Shown here piece after piece: positions 15,779 to 24,490 of a stretch of DNA of 64,000 nucleotides (its first letter is position 1; every line of letters begins with the position of its first letter). The position numbers and the translations under genes were made by a program. The notes below the pieces were generated by a model. The model was not told the DNA's origin and did not search any database. It saw only the letters and a program-made list of their open reading frames with translations. Source of the DNA: an uncultured Polaribacter sp. (lineage in GTDB: Bacteria > Bacteroidota > Bacteroidia > Flavobacteriales > Flavobacteriaceae); the NCBI RefSeq assembly GCF_947501385.1, contig NZ_CANMVP010000023.1, forward strand, positions 1 through 64,000, written 5' to 3'.

Positions 15779-16705
15779 ATGACGCTCAAAAATTTTAAGC
15801 TATTTCTTAATCAAGAACTTTTAAAAAACTATCCAAAAACAGAAATTGATTCACTTTTCTTTATTCTTGTTGAAGAAAAACTCAACCTTAAAAGAATAGA
15901 TACTGTATTAGCACCAAATTTTTTAATTTCTAATGAAAATTTATTTGATTTAAAAAATAGTATTCAACGCTTAAAAAAAGAAGAACCTATTCAATATATT
16001 TTAGGAAAAACAGAATTTTATGGTTTGCCGTTTATTGTTGATGAAAATACTTTAATACCAAGACCAGAAACTGAAGAATTGGTAGCGTGGATTTTATTAG
16101 AAATTAAAAAGCTAAGAAGTAAGAAAACAGATCTTAATTCGGCTAAGAGCGAAGAAAAAGTTTTATCTATTTTAGATATAGGTACAGGAACGGGCTGTAT
16201 ACCTATTTCTTTAGCTAAAAACACAAACAATACAAAAATTTCAGCCATTGATATTTCTACTGAAGCTCTAAAAATTGCGAAACAAAATACAGTTTTAAAT
16301 AAAGTTGAAGTTGAATTTATTGAATTAGATATTTTACAGACAGAAAATCTAAATAAAATGGCTGTTCGAGCGCAGTCAAGAACCTCTTTAAATAATAAAT
16401 TCGACATTATTGTCTCTAACCCACCTTACGTTAGAGAGCTAGAAAAAGTAGAAATCAAAAACAACGTTTTAAGAAACGAACCCCATTTAGCATTGTTTGT
16501 AACTGATGAAAATCCTTTAATTTTCTACAATAAAATTGCAGATTTAGCCAAACAGCATCTTTCTAAAAACGGACTGTTATTCTTTGAAATCAACCAATAT
16601 TTAGGAAAAGAAACAGAGTTAATGTTGCAAGAAAAAGGGTTCAAAAATATTGAATTGAAGAAAGATTTATTTGGAAATGATAGAATGATTAGGAGTACGT
16701 ATTAA
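15779..16705 (+). CDS. prmC: Peptide chain release factor glutamine methyltransferase PrmC, with an inserted segment
   Basis: PrmC methylates the Gln of the GGQ motif in release factors. The 308-residue form starting at ATG 15779 (MTLKNFKLFLNQELLKNY) has the N-terminal helical substrate domain, EPIQYILGKTEFYGL, IPRPETEELV, the SAM loop ILDIGTGTGCIPISLA and the catalytic NPPY in IIVSNPPYVRE. An upstream in-frame start at 15746 overlaps cls and is unlikely. Between the SAM domain and NPPY sits NKMAVRAQSRTSLN, encoded by a REP-like palindrome (16360-16384) and absent from the family pattern as I know it. A second lysine/serine-rich stretch precedes the SAM loop. The frame remains open, so the protein may still work. 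Confidence 0.92.
   Translation: MTLKNFKLFLNQELLKNYPKTEIDSLFFILVEEKLNLKRIDTVLAPNFLISNENLFDLKNSIQRLKKEEPIQYILGKTEFYGLPFIVDENTLIPRPETEELVAWILLEIKKLRSKKTDLNSAKSEEKVLSILDIGTGTGCIPISLAKNTNNTKISAIDISTEALKIAKQNTVLNKVEVEFIELDILQTENLNKMAVRAQSRTSLNNKFDIIVSNPPYVRELEKVEIKNNVLRNEPHLALFVTDENPLIFYNKIADLAKQHLSKNGLLFFEINQYLGKETELMLQEKGFKNIELKKDLFGNDRMIRSTY
16360..16384. repeat. REP-like element inserted in frame in prmC
   Basis: The segment contains GTTCGAGCGCAGTCAAGAAC, an imperfect inverted repeat. Its reverse complement matches the widespread Bacteroidota intergenic palindrome of the type TCGACTGCGCTCGA. Inside prmC it adds residues MAVRAQSRTS without breaking the frame. It is GC-rich relative to its surroundings, which supports a foreign origin. 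Confidence 0.65.
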
Positions 16706-16724
16706 TACCTGTTTTTAACAAAAT
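16699..16724. promoter_or_regulatory. Shared motif copy 1, upstream of the 7TM-LuxR gene
   Basis: GTATTAATACCTG is followed by TTTTTAACAAAAT. Nearly the same block is at 18515-18539 before the adhesin operon. The core GTATTAATAC is palindromic. This copy overlaps the prmC stop codon and lies 200-226 bp before the LuxR start at 16925. The rest of the 219-bp gap is AT-rich without a gene. Confidence 0.45.
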
Positions 16725-16924
16725 ATGTGGAAATTAAATTTATTTCACATAATTTTACATGTATCAACTAACCTAAACTTTTTTTCGATGTGTAATTTTA
16801 AACAATTTTTCAGTGCTCTTCATATATTGATATTTAAAAATTACCAATCATTATTCAAACAGTTATAAAAGCATACCAGCTTGCATACCATTGTTTAAAT
16901 AATTTCATGTAATTTACCCTTTTT

Positions 16925-18412
16925 ATGCCTTCAATTATAAAACGAATATGGCTGCTGCCGTGTATTACTTTATTTTTTATTTTCATTTCTTTAAAAACAG
17001 CAGGACAAAAAAATATAGAAAAAGAAATAAGTTTTACTAATTATAACATTTCTTACCTCAAAGACAATAATTATAAGATTAATGATATTATTAATTCTTA
17101 TACATTTATAAAACTTCCTAAAAGCAATAGTTTAGGAAAGAAAAATGGTGTCTATTGGATGAAGTTGAATGTTAGAAATTCTACATCATCGGAACTTATT
17201 GCTTACATACCAACACATAATATAGATAGAATAGACGTTTACAACCACTCGAATAATACTACAGATTTTATCACATCTACGGGTAATAGTATATTGAAAA
17301 ATGATTTGGCTATTTCCTATAAATTTCCTGCTTTTAAAATTCTACAAAATAAAAAAATTCAAAGTACTTATTACTTAAAAGTTATTTTTCCTAAAGAAGC
17401 AAACTTTCCTCTTAAAATTTTATATAAAAAAGATTTTTTATCATATGTGATGGAAAAGAAAACAATAAATAGTTTGTATTACGGAACTGCAATAGCTGTA
17501 ATTATATTAAACTTTTTTTTCTTCTTTAAATTTAGAGATAAAATCTATTTATATTATTTACTATTTCTTACTTCCCTAACATTCAATTTTTTATTGTACG
17601 ATGGTTCATTAATAGGATATTTTAGAGGGAATGATACGTACTATAAATTGGAATTTTTAATTCACATTTCTAATGAAATTTGGTTTTTACTTTTTTCAGT
17701 TAAATTTTTAGACTTACATAAAAGACGACCTGTATTTACCAAAATAATATATTTATTCCCTATAACGGTATTACTTTTGTATGCCTGCTATTCTATAACA
17801 AATAAATTTATTTTTATTGCAATTGCAGATGCAGTGGGTATTTCTCTATTTCCAATATTGTGGATATTTGGTATTTATTATTTAAAAAAAATACCTTCTG
17901 CAAGATTTTATGTTCTAGGATATTTACTAATTATTCCTTTTTCAGTTTACTTTATTTTAGGGTATCCATTTGGATATTGGGAAGTTTTTGGAGATATGAA
18001 TATTGTAAAAATTGCAAGCTGGCTAGATATGATTGTTTTTACCTATGCGATTAGCAATAAAATGAAAAACAAAATAGAACAAGAGCATAAAAACACAAAA
18101 CAGCTTCAAAAACATATACGAGATAAAACTTCTAAAATAGATGGAAATTATTTTAAAACGGATTCATATTTAGCATTTTTAAAAGTAAACGACATCTCAA
18201 ATAAACCACTTACCCTAAGAGAGGTTGAAATTCTAAGATATTTAAATGAAGATTTAAATAACAACCAAATTGCAGAAAAATTATTTATCTCTACCAACAC
18301 CGTAAAGTATCATATTCGAAATATCTATTCTAAGATAAGTGTAAAAAACAGAAAAGAATTAAAAGAAAAAACCTACAATTTAAACACCTTAAAACCAGTT
18401 ACTTATTTTTAA
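16925..18412 (+). CDS. 7TM-DISM membrane regulator with C-terminal LuxR HTH
   Basis: The 495-residue protein joins sensing and DNA binding in one chain: a signal peptide or first helix (residues about 8-28), an extracellular 7TMR-DISM sensory domain (about 40-165), seven membrane helices (about 185-385), a short coiled linker, and a LuxR/GerE helix-turn-helix at about 430-480 with LTLREVEILRYLNEDL, NNQIAEKLFISTNTVKYHI and RNIYSKISVKNRKEL. Such proteins sense extracellular ligands, often carbohydrates, and act on DNA from the membrane. It stands alone, 188 bp before the secreted-protein/adhesin operon, and shares an upstream motif with it, so it probably controls itself and that operon. Confidence 0.87.
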   Translation: MPSIIKRIWLLPCITLFFIFISLKTAGQKNIEKEISFTNYNISYLKDNNYKINDIINSYTFIKLPKSNSLGKKNGVYWMKLNVRNSTSSELIAYIPTHNIDRIDVYNHSNNTTDFITSTGNSILKNDLAISYKFPAFKILQNKKIQSTYYLKVIFPKEANFPLKILYKKDFLSYVMEKKTINSLYYGTAIAVIILNFFFFFKFRDKIYLYYLLFLTSLTFNFLLYDGSLIGYFRGNDTYYKLEFLIHISNEIWFLLFSVKFLDLHKRRPVFTKIIYLFPITVLLLYACYSITNKFIFIAIADAVGISLFPILWIFGIYYLKKIPSARFYVLGYLLIIPFSVYFILGYPFGYWEVFGDMNIVKIASWLDMIVFTYAISNKMKNKIEQEHKNTKQLQKHIRDKTSKIDGNYFKTDSYLAFLKVNDISNKPLTLREVEILRYLNEDLNNNQIAEKLFISTNTVKYHIRNIYSKISVKNRKELKEKTYNLNTLKPVTYF

Positions 18413-18430
18413 GGGTAGGAAAAACTACCC
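18413..18430. terminator. Hairpin directly after the LuxR stop
   Basis: GGGTAG-GAAAAA-CTACCC follows the stop codon immediately. It lacks a clear T-run, so it may be a weak terminator or an operator; the right arm continues as CTACCCCCTAA, and a complementary run of seven G occurs at 18509-18515. Confidence 0.4.
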
Positions 18431-18514
18431 CCTAATTTCGATTGTAATTCATTTGTTTTCATCAATTTTACTGCTGGTAAAGTATGTTTAGAAATCAGTT
18501 TTTACAAAGGGGGG

Positions 18515-18539
18515 GTATTAATACCTGATTTTACAAAAT
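18515..18539. promoter_or_regulatory. Shared motif copy 2, upstream of the adhesin operon
   Basis: GTATTAATACCTG is followed by ATTTTACAAAAT, matching the block at 16699-16724 apart from one substitution and a 1-nt indel. It lies 62-86 bp before the ATG at 18601, in a position suitable for an activator site, and is preceded by a run of seven G. Confidence 0.45.
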
Positions 18540-18600
18540 TATTATAAAAACGTTGTTTTTCAACCTACTTTTACCACTTAACTAACCAAACTTTTTTACA

Positions 18601-19059
18601 ATGAAAAAAAAATCATTACTCAAAAAGGGTCTGTCTTTGCCCTTTATTAAAAGACATGTACCAACAGTATTTTTTTTAAGTTTTGTCTTATTTTGCTCAA
18701 GCTTTAGTTTTGCGCAATCTAATATAGAAACACTTAAAAACTGGACAGCTCTAGAAGAAGCATCATTTCATTATGACGTTTCTTATAGTGTTGTAAAATG
18801 CTCCACTAATTCTAATGCAACCATTTTAATAAATGCTTTTAATGAAGATGGTACAAATCCTAAAGTAGGATTTACATTAGACTTTTCTGATAATAAGAAC
18901 AACACCGCTCAAATTGTAGTAGCTCCTTTTGCTTCAAAATTAGGAGACATGTTTATTGCTTCTTGTAGTTCTAGCGAACATTCAAATTTAAAATTTGATT
19001 TTCCAGCAAACATAGAATTAGCTTCTATGAAGATTAAAATAACGTATCAAACAGAATAA
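18601..19059 (+). CDS. Small secreted protein of unknown function
   Basis: The 152-residue product has a long basic N-terminal region and signal peptide (residues about 1-38, hydrophobic core VFFLSFVLFCSSFSF, likely cleavage after FAQ). The mature part of about 113 residues is beta-rich with three Cys residues and recognisable as no family I know. Its TAA overlaps the ATG of the 1777-residue adhesin (TAATG), so both are translated together and probably act together, e.g. as an accessory or a partner on the cell surface. It is exported by Sec but has no T9SS tail. Confidence 0.75.
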   Translation: MKKKSLLKKGLSLPFIKRHVPTVFFLSFVLFCSSFSFAQSNIETLKNWTALEEASFHYDVSYSVVKCSTNSNATILINAFNEDGTNPKVGFTLDFSDNKNNTAQIVVAPFASKLGDMFIASCSSSEHSNLKFDFPANIELASMKIKITYQTE

Positions 19060-22000
19060 TGAAAAAAATATTATCAATAATAGTAATGATGGTCTGCTTG
19101 GGAGTAAGTGGAACATCAATTGCACAGTGTAACGATAGACCTATAATTAACGATTTTTCACCTAAAACAGGTTTTATAGGAAGTACGGTAACCATTACAG
19201 GTGCCAACTTTGATGCTACGCCTGCAAACAATCAGGTGTTTTTTGGAGCAACACAGGCTACAATTGTTGCTTCTTCTTTTGGAACTTTAGAAGTTAGAGT
19301 GCCAGAAGGAAGCACTACTGCTTTAATAAGTGTAAAGAACAACTGTAATTTAACAGCGTATTCTAAAACACATTTTAACGGAATTTTTTGTCCTACACCT
19401 TTAACGGCTACTTCATATCAAAATACTTCGCAAGAGTTAACAGGTATTTATGGTGCCTACAACATGCTTTCGCAAGACATGGATAATGATGGCAAGCCTG
19501 AAGTAATTTCTGCAGCCAATGGCGGAGGTATTACCATTGCTACTAATAATAGTACACCTGGTACTATTAACTTTGGAAGATATAACAATGGTTCAACTGG
19601 AGGCGCAGCACAATCTATTGCAGTAGCAGATTTTGATGGTGATGGTCTTAAAGACATAGTAACTAATAGTGCTATCATGAGAAACACAAGCACTGGTGTT
19701 GGAAATGTTGGTCTACTTTATGTTACAGATAGTAGATTAGTTTCTAACTATCAAGTTGGAGCGGGTGATTTTAATAATGATGGAAAAATTGATATCATTG
19801 GAGAAAATGGAAATACTGTTTGGATAGCTTTCAATACAAGTACTGGACCAGGAAATTTTAATTTTACAGCTAGACAAGTTGTTCAAAATGTAGGATCTAG
19901 ATGTACTGGAATTCAAGTTGCAGATATTGATGGAGATGGGAAAACAGATTTTATAGCTTCTCAAGGAGGTGCTAACAGAGCGGTTTCTATAAGAAACACT
20001 ACAGCTAATGGTAGCTTAACTGCTAGTTTTGAAAGTCCAGAATACTGGTCTTCAGATCCAACAGGAGCAGGAACATTTCCTTACAGAGCAATGATTGCAG
20101 ATTTTGATAAAGATGGAAGAATAGATTTTACCTCTTGTAATTATACAGGAGCTACTAATACTGCAATTTGGAGAAATACTTCAACAGTTGGTAATATTTC
20201 TTTTGCAACAACAGTAAATATTCCTTCTCCTGTAAATAACTACAGAATTGGAGTTGGAGATGTAGATGGTGATGGATATCCAGATATTGTTACGAAATCT
20301 TTAGGAGTAAATGTGTTTTCTGTATATAGAAATACTACAAGCTCAGCTGGAACACCAAGTTTTGCTGCAAGATTCGATTATTCTTCTTCTAATAGAGCTG
20401 AAGTTTCGGGTATTGTTATTGGAGATTTAGACGGAGATTTTGTTCCAGATATTGCAACTTCAGGCATTAGTAGTAACACCATTCGTTTTCATAGAAACAC
20501 AGGCGCGCAAAATGATGTTACGCCACCAACGGTTTCTTGTAGAAATATAATTGTAGCATTAAGTCCAGCAGGAACTGTAACAATTACAACAGAAATGATA
20601 GATAATGGTTCTGGAGATGCCTGTGGTATTGAATCTTTAGTTCTGTCTGAAACAACTTTTACTTGTGCTAATATTGGTGAAAACACCGTTACTTTAACTG
20701 CCACAGATGGTGCAGGAAATCAATCTACTTGTACAGCAATAGTTAACGTACAACCTGCTGCTATTATTGTAGCGGGTCAAAGTACCGTTTGTCAAGGAGA
20801 AACTGTAGAGATGAATGCAAATGATGGTGACTCTTACCAGTGGAAAAAAGACGGTGCAGTGATTACAAATGCAACAAATCAAAACTATATTGCAACGGCA
20901 ACAGGAAACTATACAGTGATTGTTACAAACGCAGGTGGTTGTTCAGGTGAATCTATAGCAACACCAGTTGTAGTTAATGAAAATCCAACAGTAGATATTT
21001 CTCCAAGTGGTAATGCATTTCTATGTCCGCCTAATGGATCTTCTACTTTAACAGCTACAGAGTCTTCTATCTATCAATGGATGAAAGATGGGGTTGATAT
21101 ACCAAATGCAACACAACAATCTTATGAAGCAACCACCGTTGGTAATTATAGTGTTCGTGTAATCGATTTATTTGGTTGTTCTGCTATTTCTGATGCGACT
21201 ATAATCACTGCAAATCCTGCAGAATTAGAAGTTTCTGGTAACGGAGATTATGGTAATGCTTTACCAAATCAAGATTATACCAAAACAATTACAATTAGCA
21301 ATACTGGTTCTGGTAATTTAGATATTACAAATCTTCAAGTTAGCGGAAATGATGCAAGTGCATTTGCATTAAGTGGTTTTGCTGCTCCAGGTTTTATTGC
21401 CCCAGGAAACTCTGCTACGATAGAGGTAATATTTAATGCACCTAACATTACATCATATGCTGCATTCTTGAGTTTCAATTCTAATGACTGTAATCAAGGT
21501 TTTGTATCCTTACCTTTAACCGCAGAAATTACTTGTGAAAAAGCAGCGATAACTTCTACTTTAAACAATCTTGATGTATTTACAGATGCTGGTTTATGTA
21601 CTGCTCTTATAAATTATGAAGTTATTTCAGAAGGGAATCCTACTCCGACCTTAACCTATATATTAACAGGAGCAACTATTGGTTCTGGAAGTGGAACAGG
21701 ATCTGGCTTAATTTACAATTCAGGAACTACAACTATTTCTGTTACGACTGAAAATGCTTGTGGTATAGAAACTAAAGATTTCGTACTTACTGTAATAGAC
21801 AATCAAGCACCAACTGTATTTGCTCAAAATCTTACAATTGAATTGGATTCGGCAGGGAATGCTTCTATTACTCCAGAAGCTATAAATAACGGATCTTTTG
21901 ATAATTGTGCAATAAGCTCAATAACGGTTTCTCCAAACCAGTTTACATGTGCAGATTATGGAGATAATGAAGTTACGTTAACAGTTAATGACATCTACGG

Positions 22001-24392
22001 AAACTCAAACAGCGCCCAAGCAACTGTAACTGTTACAGATGGCTCAAGTCAAACTACTTTTAATCAGGCAGATTATGTGAATATTGGAAATTCCTCTTAT
22101 TTAGGGAATTCTACATATAAATTAACGAGCGCTGTAAATGGTCAATTTGGAGGAGTTTGGTATCAAAACAAATTAAATCTTTCATCTGATTTCGAATTAG
22201 ATTTTGATATTTATTTAGGAAATAAAGATTTCGGTGCAGATGGTATGGCTTTTGTTCTTCAACCTTTAAGCACCAATCAAGGTTCATCTGGTGGTGGTTT
22301 AGGATACTTAGGAATAAACCCTTCTTTGGCTGTAGAATTTGATACTTATAGAAATACAAGTGATCCATATCAAGACCATGTAGCACTTACTAAAAATGGA
22401 GATACAAATCATTCTACAAGCAACAACCTTTCGGGTCCTCATGTTGTTTCTAATCTAGAAAATGGAGCTTATCATAATGTAAAAATATCTTGGAAAAAAG
22501 ATACGAATAGCTTTAAAGTAGTTTTCCAAGGAAATACTATTATTAACTATACAGGAGATATTATAAACACTATTTTCTCAGGTAATAGTGGTGTCTTTTG
22601 GGGCTTTACAGCAGCAACTGGTGGTCTTAATAATGAACACAGAGTTAAAATAAACACTGTTGATTTTATAGAAGAAGTAACCGTTTCAGAAGAATCAATT
22701 ACTCCTGCTACCTGTTCAGATTCATTAAATGGCGCAATTGAGATAAACATTTCTTCAAATAGTCCGTGTATTACGTACAGTTGGAGTAATGGAGAAACAA
22801 CTCAAGATATTGCAAACTTAAACCCAGGAGACTATACGGTTACTGTAAGTAAACCAGGAGGAACAAATATTACACAAACTTTTACAGTTCCTGGAGATAC
22901 ATTAGCTCCAAATGTAATCACTCAAAATATTGTTGTTGATTTAGATGCTTCTGGTAACATTTCTATTAGTCCAGAGATGATTAACAATGGTTCTACAGAT
23001 GCTTGTGGTATTCAATCTCTTGCTTTAAATATCAACACTTTTAGTTGTGCTAACGTAGGTGTAAATGAAGTGCTCTTAACAGCTACCGATGTAAACGGAA
23101 ACGTTGCTTCTCAAACAGCAATAGTAACTGTAAACGATGTAACCGCACCAATAGTGGTTACCAATGACATTTCTTTAGATTTAGATGCAAACGGATATGT
23201 AACCATTACACCAGAAATGATCAACAATGGTTCTTCTGATGCCTGTGGCATCAAAACACTTTCTTTAAACGCTGAATCTTTTAGTTGTTCGAATGTTGGT
23301 GTAAATGAAGTAATTTTAACGGTTGAAGATGTTAATGGAAACAAAGCTTCTTTAACTGCAAATGTAACGGTAAACGATGTGACCAATCCAACGGTTATTA
23401 CACAAGCTGTTGCGGTAACACTTGCAAATGGCGAAGCTACAATTTCTACTCAGGATGTAGATGGCGGAACTTTTGACAACTGTACCTTTGCATTAGCTTT
23501 AGACAACGATCGTTTTACCTGTAATGATATCGGTGAGAATCTAGTAACATTAACCGCTACAGATGCTTCTGGTAATACTGCTGCAATGTCGGCAATTGTT
23601 ACTGTTATTGGAGATATTCCTACGGTAAGTATCAATGATTTCTATGCTGTAAATACGCAGAAAGTAAATACTATTTTCTTAGGCTTTGCCGAAACAGTAA
23701 ACCTATCTACAGTTGTTTCTGGAGGAACTGGTTTTACTTATCAGTGGACAACTTCTTCTGGAGAGCTTGTTTCTAACGAAGCAAATCCTAGTATTATGCC
23801 AGAAGTAAGTACCTATTACAATGTAACGGTTACCAATTCAAATGGTTGTTCTGCTAGTACCTCTTTATACGTTTGTGTCATTGATGCAAGAGGTTTTGAT
23901 AGAAAGGGAAGACCCAACGGAAAAGTGGTGGTTTGTCATCATACAAGTGGTAAAAAAGGAACCAAACATGTAGAAATTGTTATTAGTAAGAATGCTGTAA
24001 TGAAGCACTTAACACTACACGGTGTTGATACAGATCATGCAGATTCTTTAGGTGCATGTACTGCAACTTGTGTAGGTGGTGGTGCAAATGCAAAAGGAGA
24101 TACCAAATCTAGTGTTGCTACAGTGCCTTCTTTAAATGATAATTTGTCTATTTATCCGAATCCTTCAAACGGTATTTTTGATATTAGATTGACTGCTGTT
24201 AGTTTAGACACAAACATCTTTCTTTTTGATACTACTGGTAAACTTATAGAACGCAAATTTATCTCTAAAGAGGAGAGTTCAGATAATATTGTAACCATTG
24301 GTAATTTTAACTTATCGTCTGGTTTGTATATCTTAAAAATAATAACTAAAAATGAAACGGTTAGTAAAAAATTAATCATCACTAAAGATTAA
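19059..24392 (+). CDS. Giant T9SS-secreted multidomain adhesin/lectin
   Basis: The 1777-residue protein reads, in order: signal peptide (1-22); IPT/TIG domain (about 27-110); seven FG-GAP/VCBS calcium-loop repeats such as ADFDGDGLKDI and GDVDGDGYPDI (about 130-480); a HYR-like repeat (about 487-565); two Ig-like repeats; a choice-of-anchor-type domain; another HYR-like repeat; an L-type lectin domain with FGADGMAFVLQ and LAVEFDTYRN (about 1000-1200); a SprB-like repeat (TYSWSNGETTQDIANLNPGD); three HYR-like repeats (about 1278-1518); a Cys/His region (VVVCHHTSGKKGTKHVEI); and a type A T9SS sorting domain from LSIYPNPSNGIFDI (about 1694) to the end. It should be exported through T9SS and bind glycans at the surface. 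A strong terminator follows. Confidence 0.93.
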   Translation: MKKILSIIVMMVCLGVSGTSIAQCNDRPIINDFSPKTGFIGSTVTITGANFDATPANNQVFFGATQATIVASSFGTLEVRVPEGSTTALISVKNNCNLTAYSKTHFNGIFCPTPLTATSYQNTSQELTGIYGAYNMLSQDMDNDGKPEVISAANGGGITIATNNSTPGTINFGRYNNGSTGGAAQSIAVADFDGDGLKDIVTNSAIMRNTSTGVGNVGLLYVTDSRLVSNYQVGAGDFNNDGKIDIIGENGNTVWIAFNTSTGPGNFNFTARQVVQNVGSRCTGIQVADIDGDGKTDFIASQGGANRAVSIRNTTANGSLTASFESPEYWSSDPTGAGTFPYRAMIADFDKDGRIDFTSCNYTGATNTAIWRNTSTVGNISFATTVNIPSPVNNYRIGVGDVDGDGYPDIVTKSLGVNVFSVYRNTTSSAGTPSFAARFDYSSSNRAEVSGIVIGDLDGDFVPDIATSGISSNTIRFHRNTGAQNDVTPPTVSCRNIIVALSPAGTVTITTEMIDNGSGDACGIESLVLSETTFTCANIGENTVTLTATDGAGNQSTCTAIVNVQPAAIIVAGQSTVCQGETVEMNANDGDSYQWKKDGAVITNATNQNYIATATGNYTVIVTNAGGCSGESIATPVVVNENPTVDISPSGNAFLCPPNGSSTLTATESSIYQWMKDGVDIPNATQQSYEATTVGNYSVRVIDLFGCSAISDATIITANPAELEVSGNGDYGNALPNQDYTKTITISNTGSGNLDITNLQVSGNDASAFALSGFAAPGFIAPGNSATIEVIFNAPNITSYAAFLSFNSNDCNQGFVSLPLTAEITCEKAAITSTLNNLDVFTDAGLCTALINYEVISEGNPTPTLTYILTGATIGSGSGTGSGLIYNSGTTTISVTTENACGIETKDFVLTVIDNQAPTVFAQNLTIELDSAGNASITPEAINNGSFDNCAISSITVSPNQFTCADYGDNEVTLTVNDIYGNSNSAQATVTVTDGSSQTTFNQADYVNIGNSSYLGNSTYKLTSAVNGQFGGVWYQNKLNLSSDFELDFDIYLGNKDFGADGMAFVLQPLSTNQGSSGGGLGYLGINPSLAVEFDTYRNTSDPYQDHVALTKNGDTNHSTSNNLSGPHVVSNLENGAYHNVKISWKKDTNSFKVVFQGNTIINYTGDIINTIFSGNSGVFWGFTAATGGLNNEHRVKINTVDFIEEVTVSEESITPATCSDSLNGAIEINISSNSPCITYSWSNGETTQDIANLNPGDYTVTVSKPGGTNITQTFTVPGDTLAPNVITQNIVVDLDASGNISISPEMINNGSTDACGIQSLALNINTFSCANVGVNEVLLTATDVNGNVASQTAIVTVNDVTAPIVVTNDISLDLDANGYVTITPEMINNGSSDACGIKTLSLNAESFSCSNVGVNEVILTVEDVNGNKASLTANVTVNDVTNPTVITQAVAVTLANGEATISTQDVDGGTFDNCTFALALDNDRFTCNDIGENLVTLTATDASGNTAAMSAIVTVIGDIPTVSINDFYAVNTQKVNTIFLGFAETVNLSTVVSGGTGFTYQWTTSSGELVSNEANPSIMPEVSTYYNVTVTNSNGCSASTSLYVCVIDARGFDRKGRPNGKVVVCHHTSGKKGTKHVEIVISKNAVMKHLTLHGVDTDHADSLGACTATCVGGGANAKGDTKSSVATVPSLNDNLSIYPNPSNGIFDIRLTAVSLDTNIFLFDTTGKLIERKFISKEESSDNIVTIGNFNLSSGLYILKIITKNETVSKKLIITKD

Positions 24393-24413
24393 AAATTAAT
24401 TACTATTTATTCT

Positions 24414-24443
24414 AAAAGGAGCTCTCATAGAGCTCCTTTTTTT
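24414..24443 (+). terminator. Strong intrinsic terminator after the adhesin gene
   Basis: AAAAGGAGCTCT-CAT-AGAGCTCCTTTT forms a perfect 12-bp stem with a 3-nt loop followed by more T residues, 22 bp after the adhesin stop codon. Confidence 0.9.
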
Positions 24444-24478
24444 ATTTAATTTTATGAATAATTAATTCTTAATTTATC

Positions 24479-24486
24479 TATTTTTG
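24479..24486 (+). promoter_or_regulatory. -7 box of the flavoprotein gene, almost touching the start
   Basis: TATTTTTG ends 4 nt before the ATG at 24491, so the transcript would start at or next to the start codon (leaderless or nearly so). Confidence 0.5.
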
Positions 24487-24490
24487 CCAA

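Noticed and set aside
22950..23620. Recent tandem DNA duplication in the adhesin gene
   Set aside because: The HYR-like repeats are similar as proteins but their codons have diverged widely, so these are old domain repeats.
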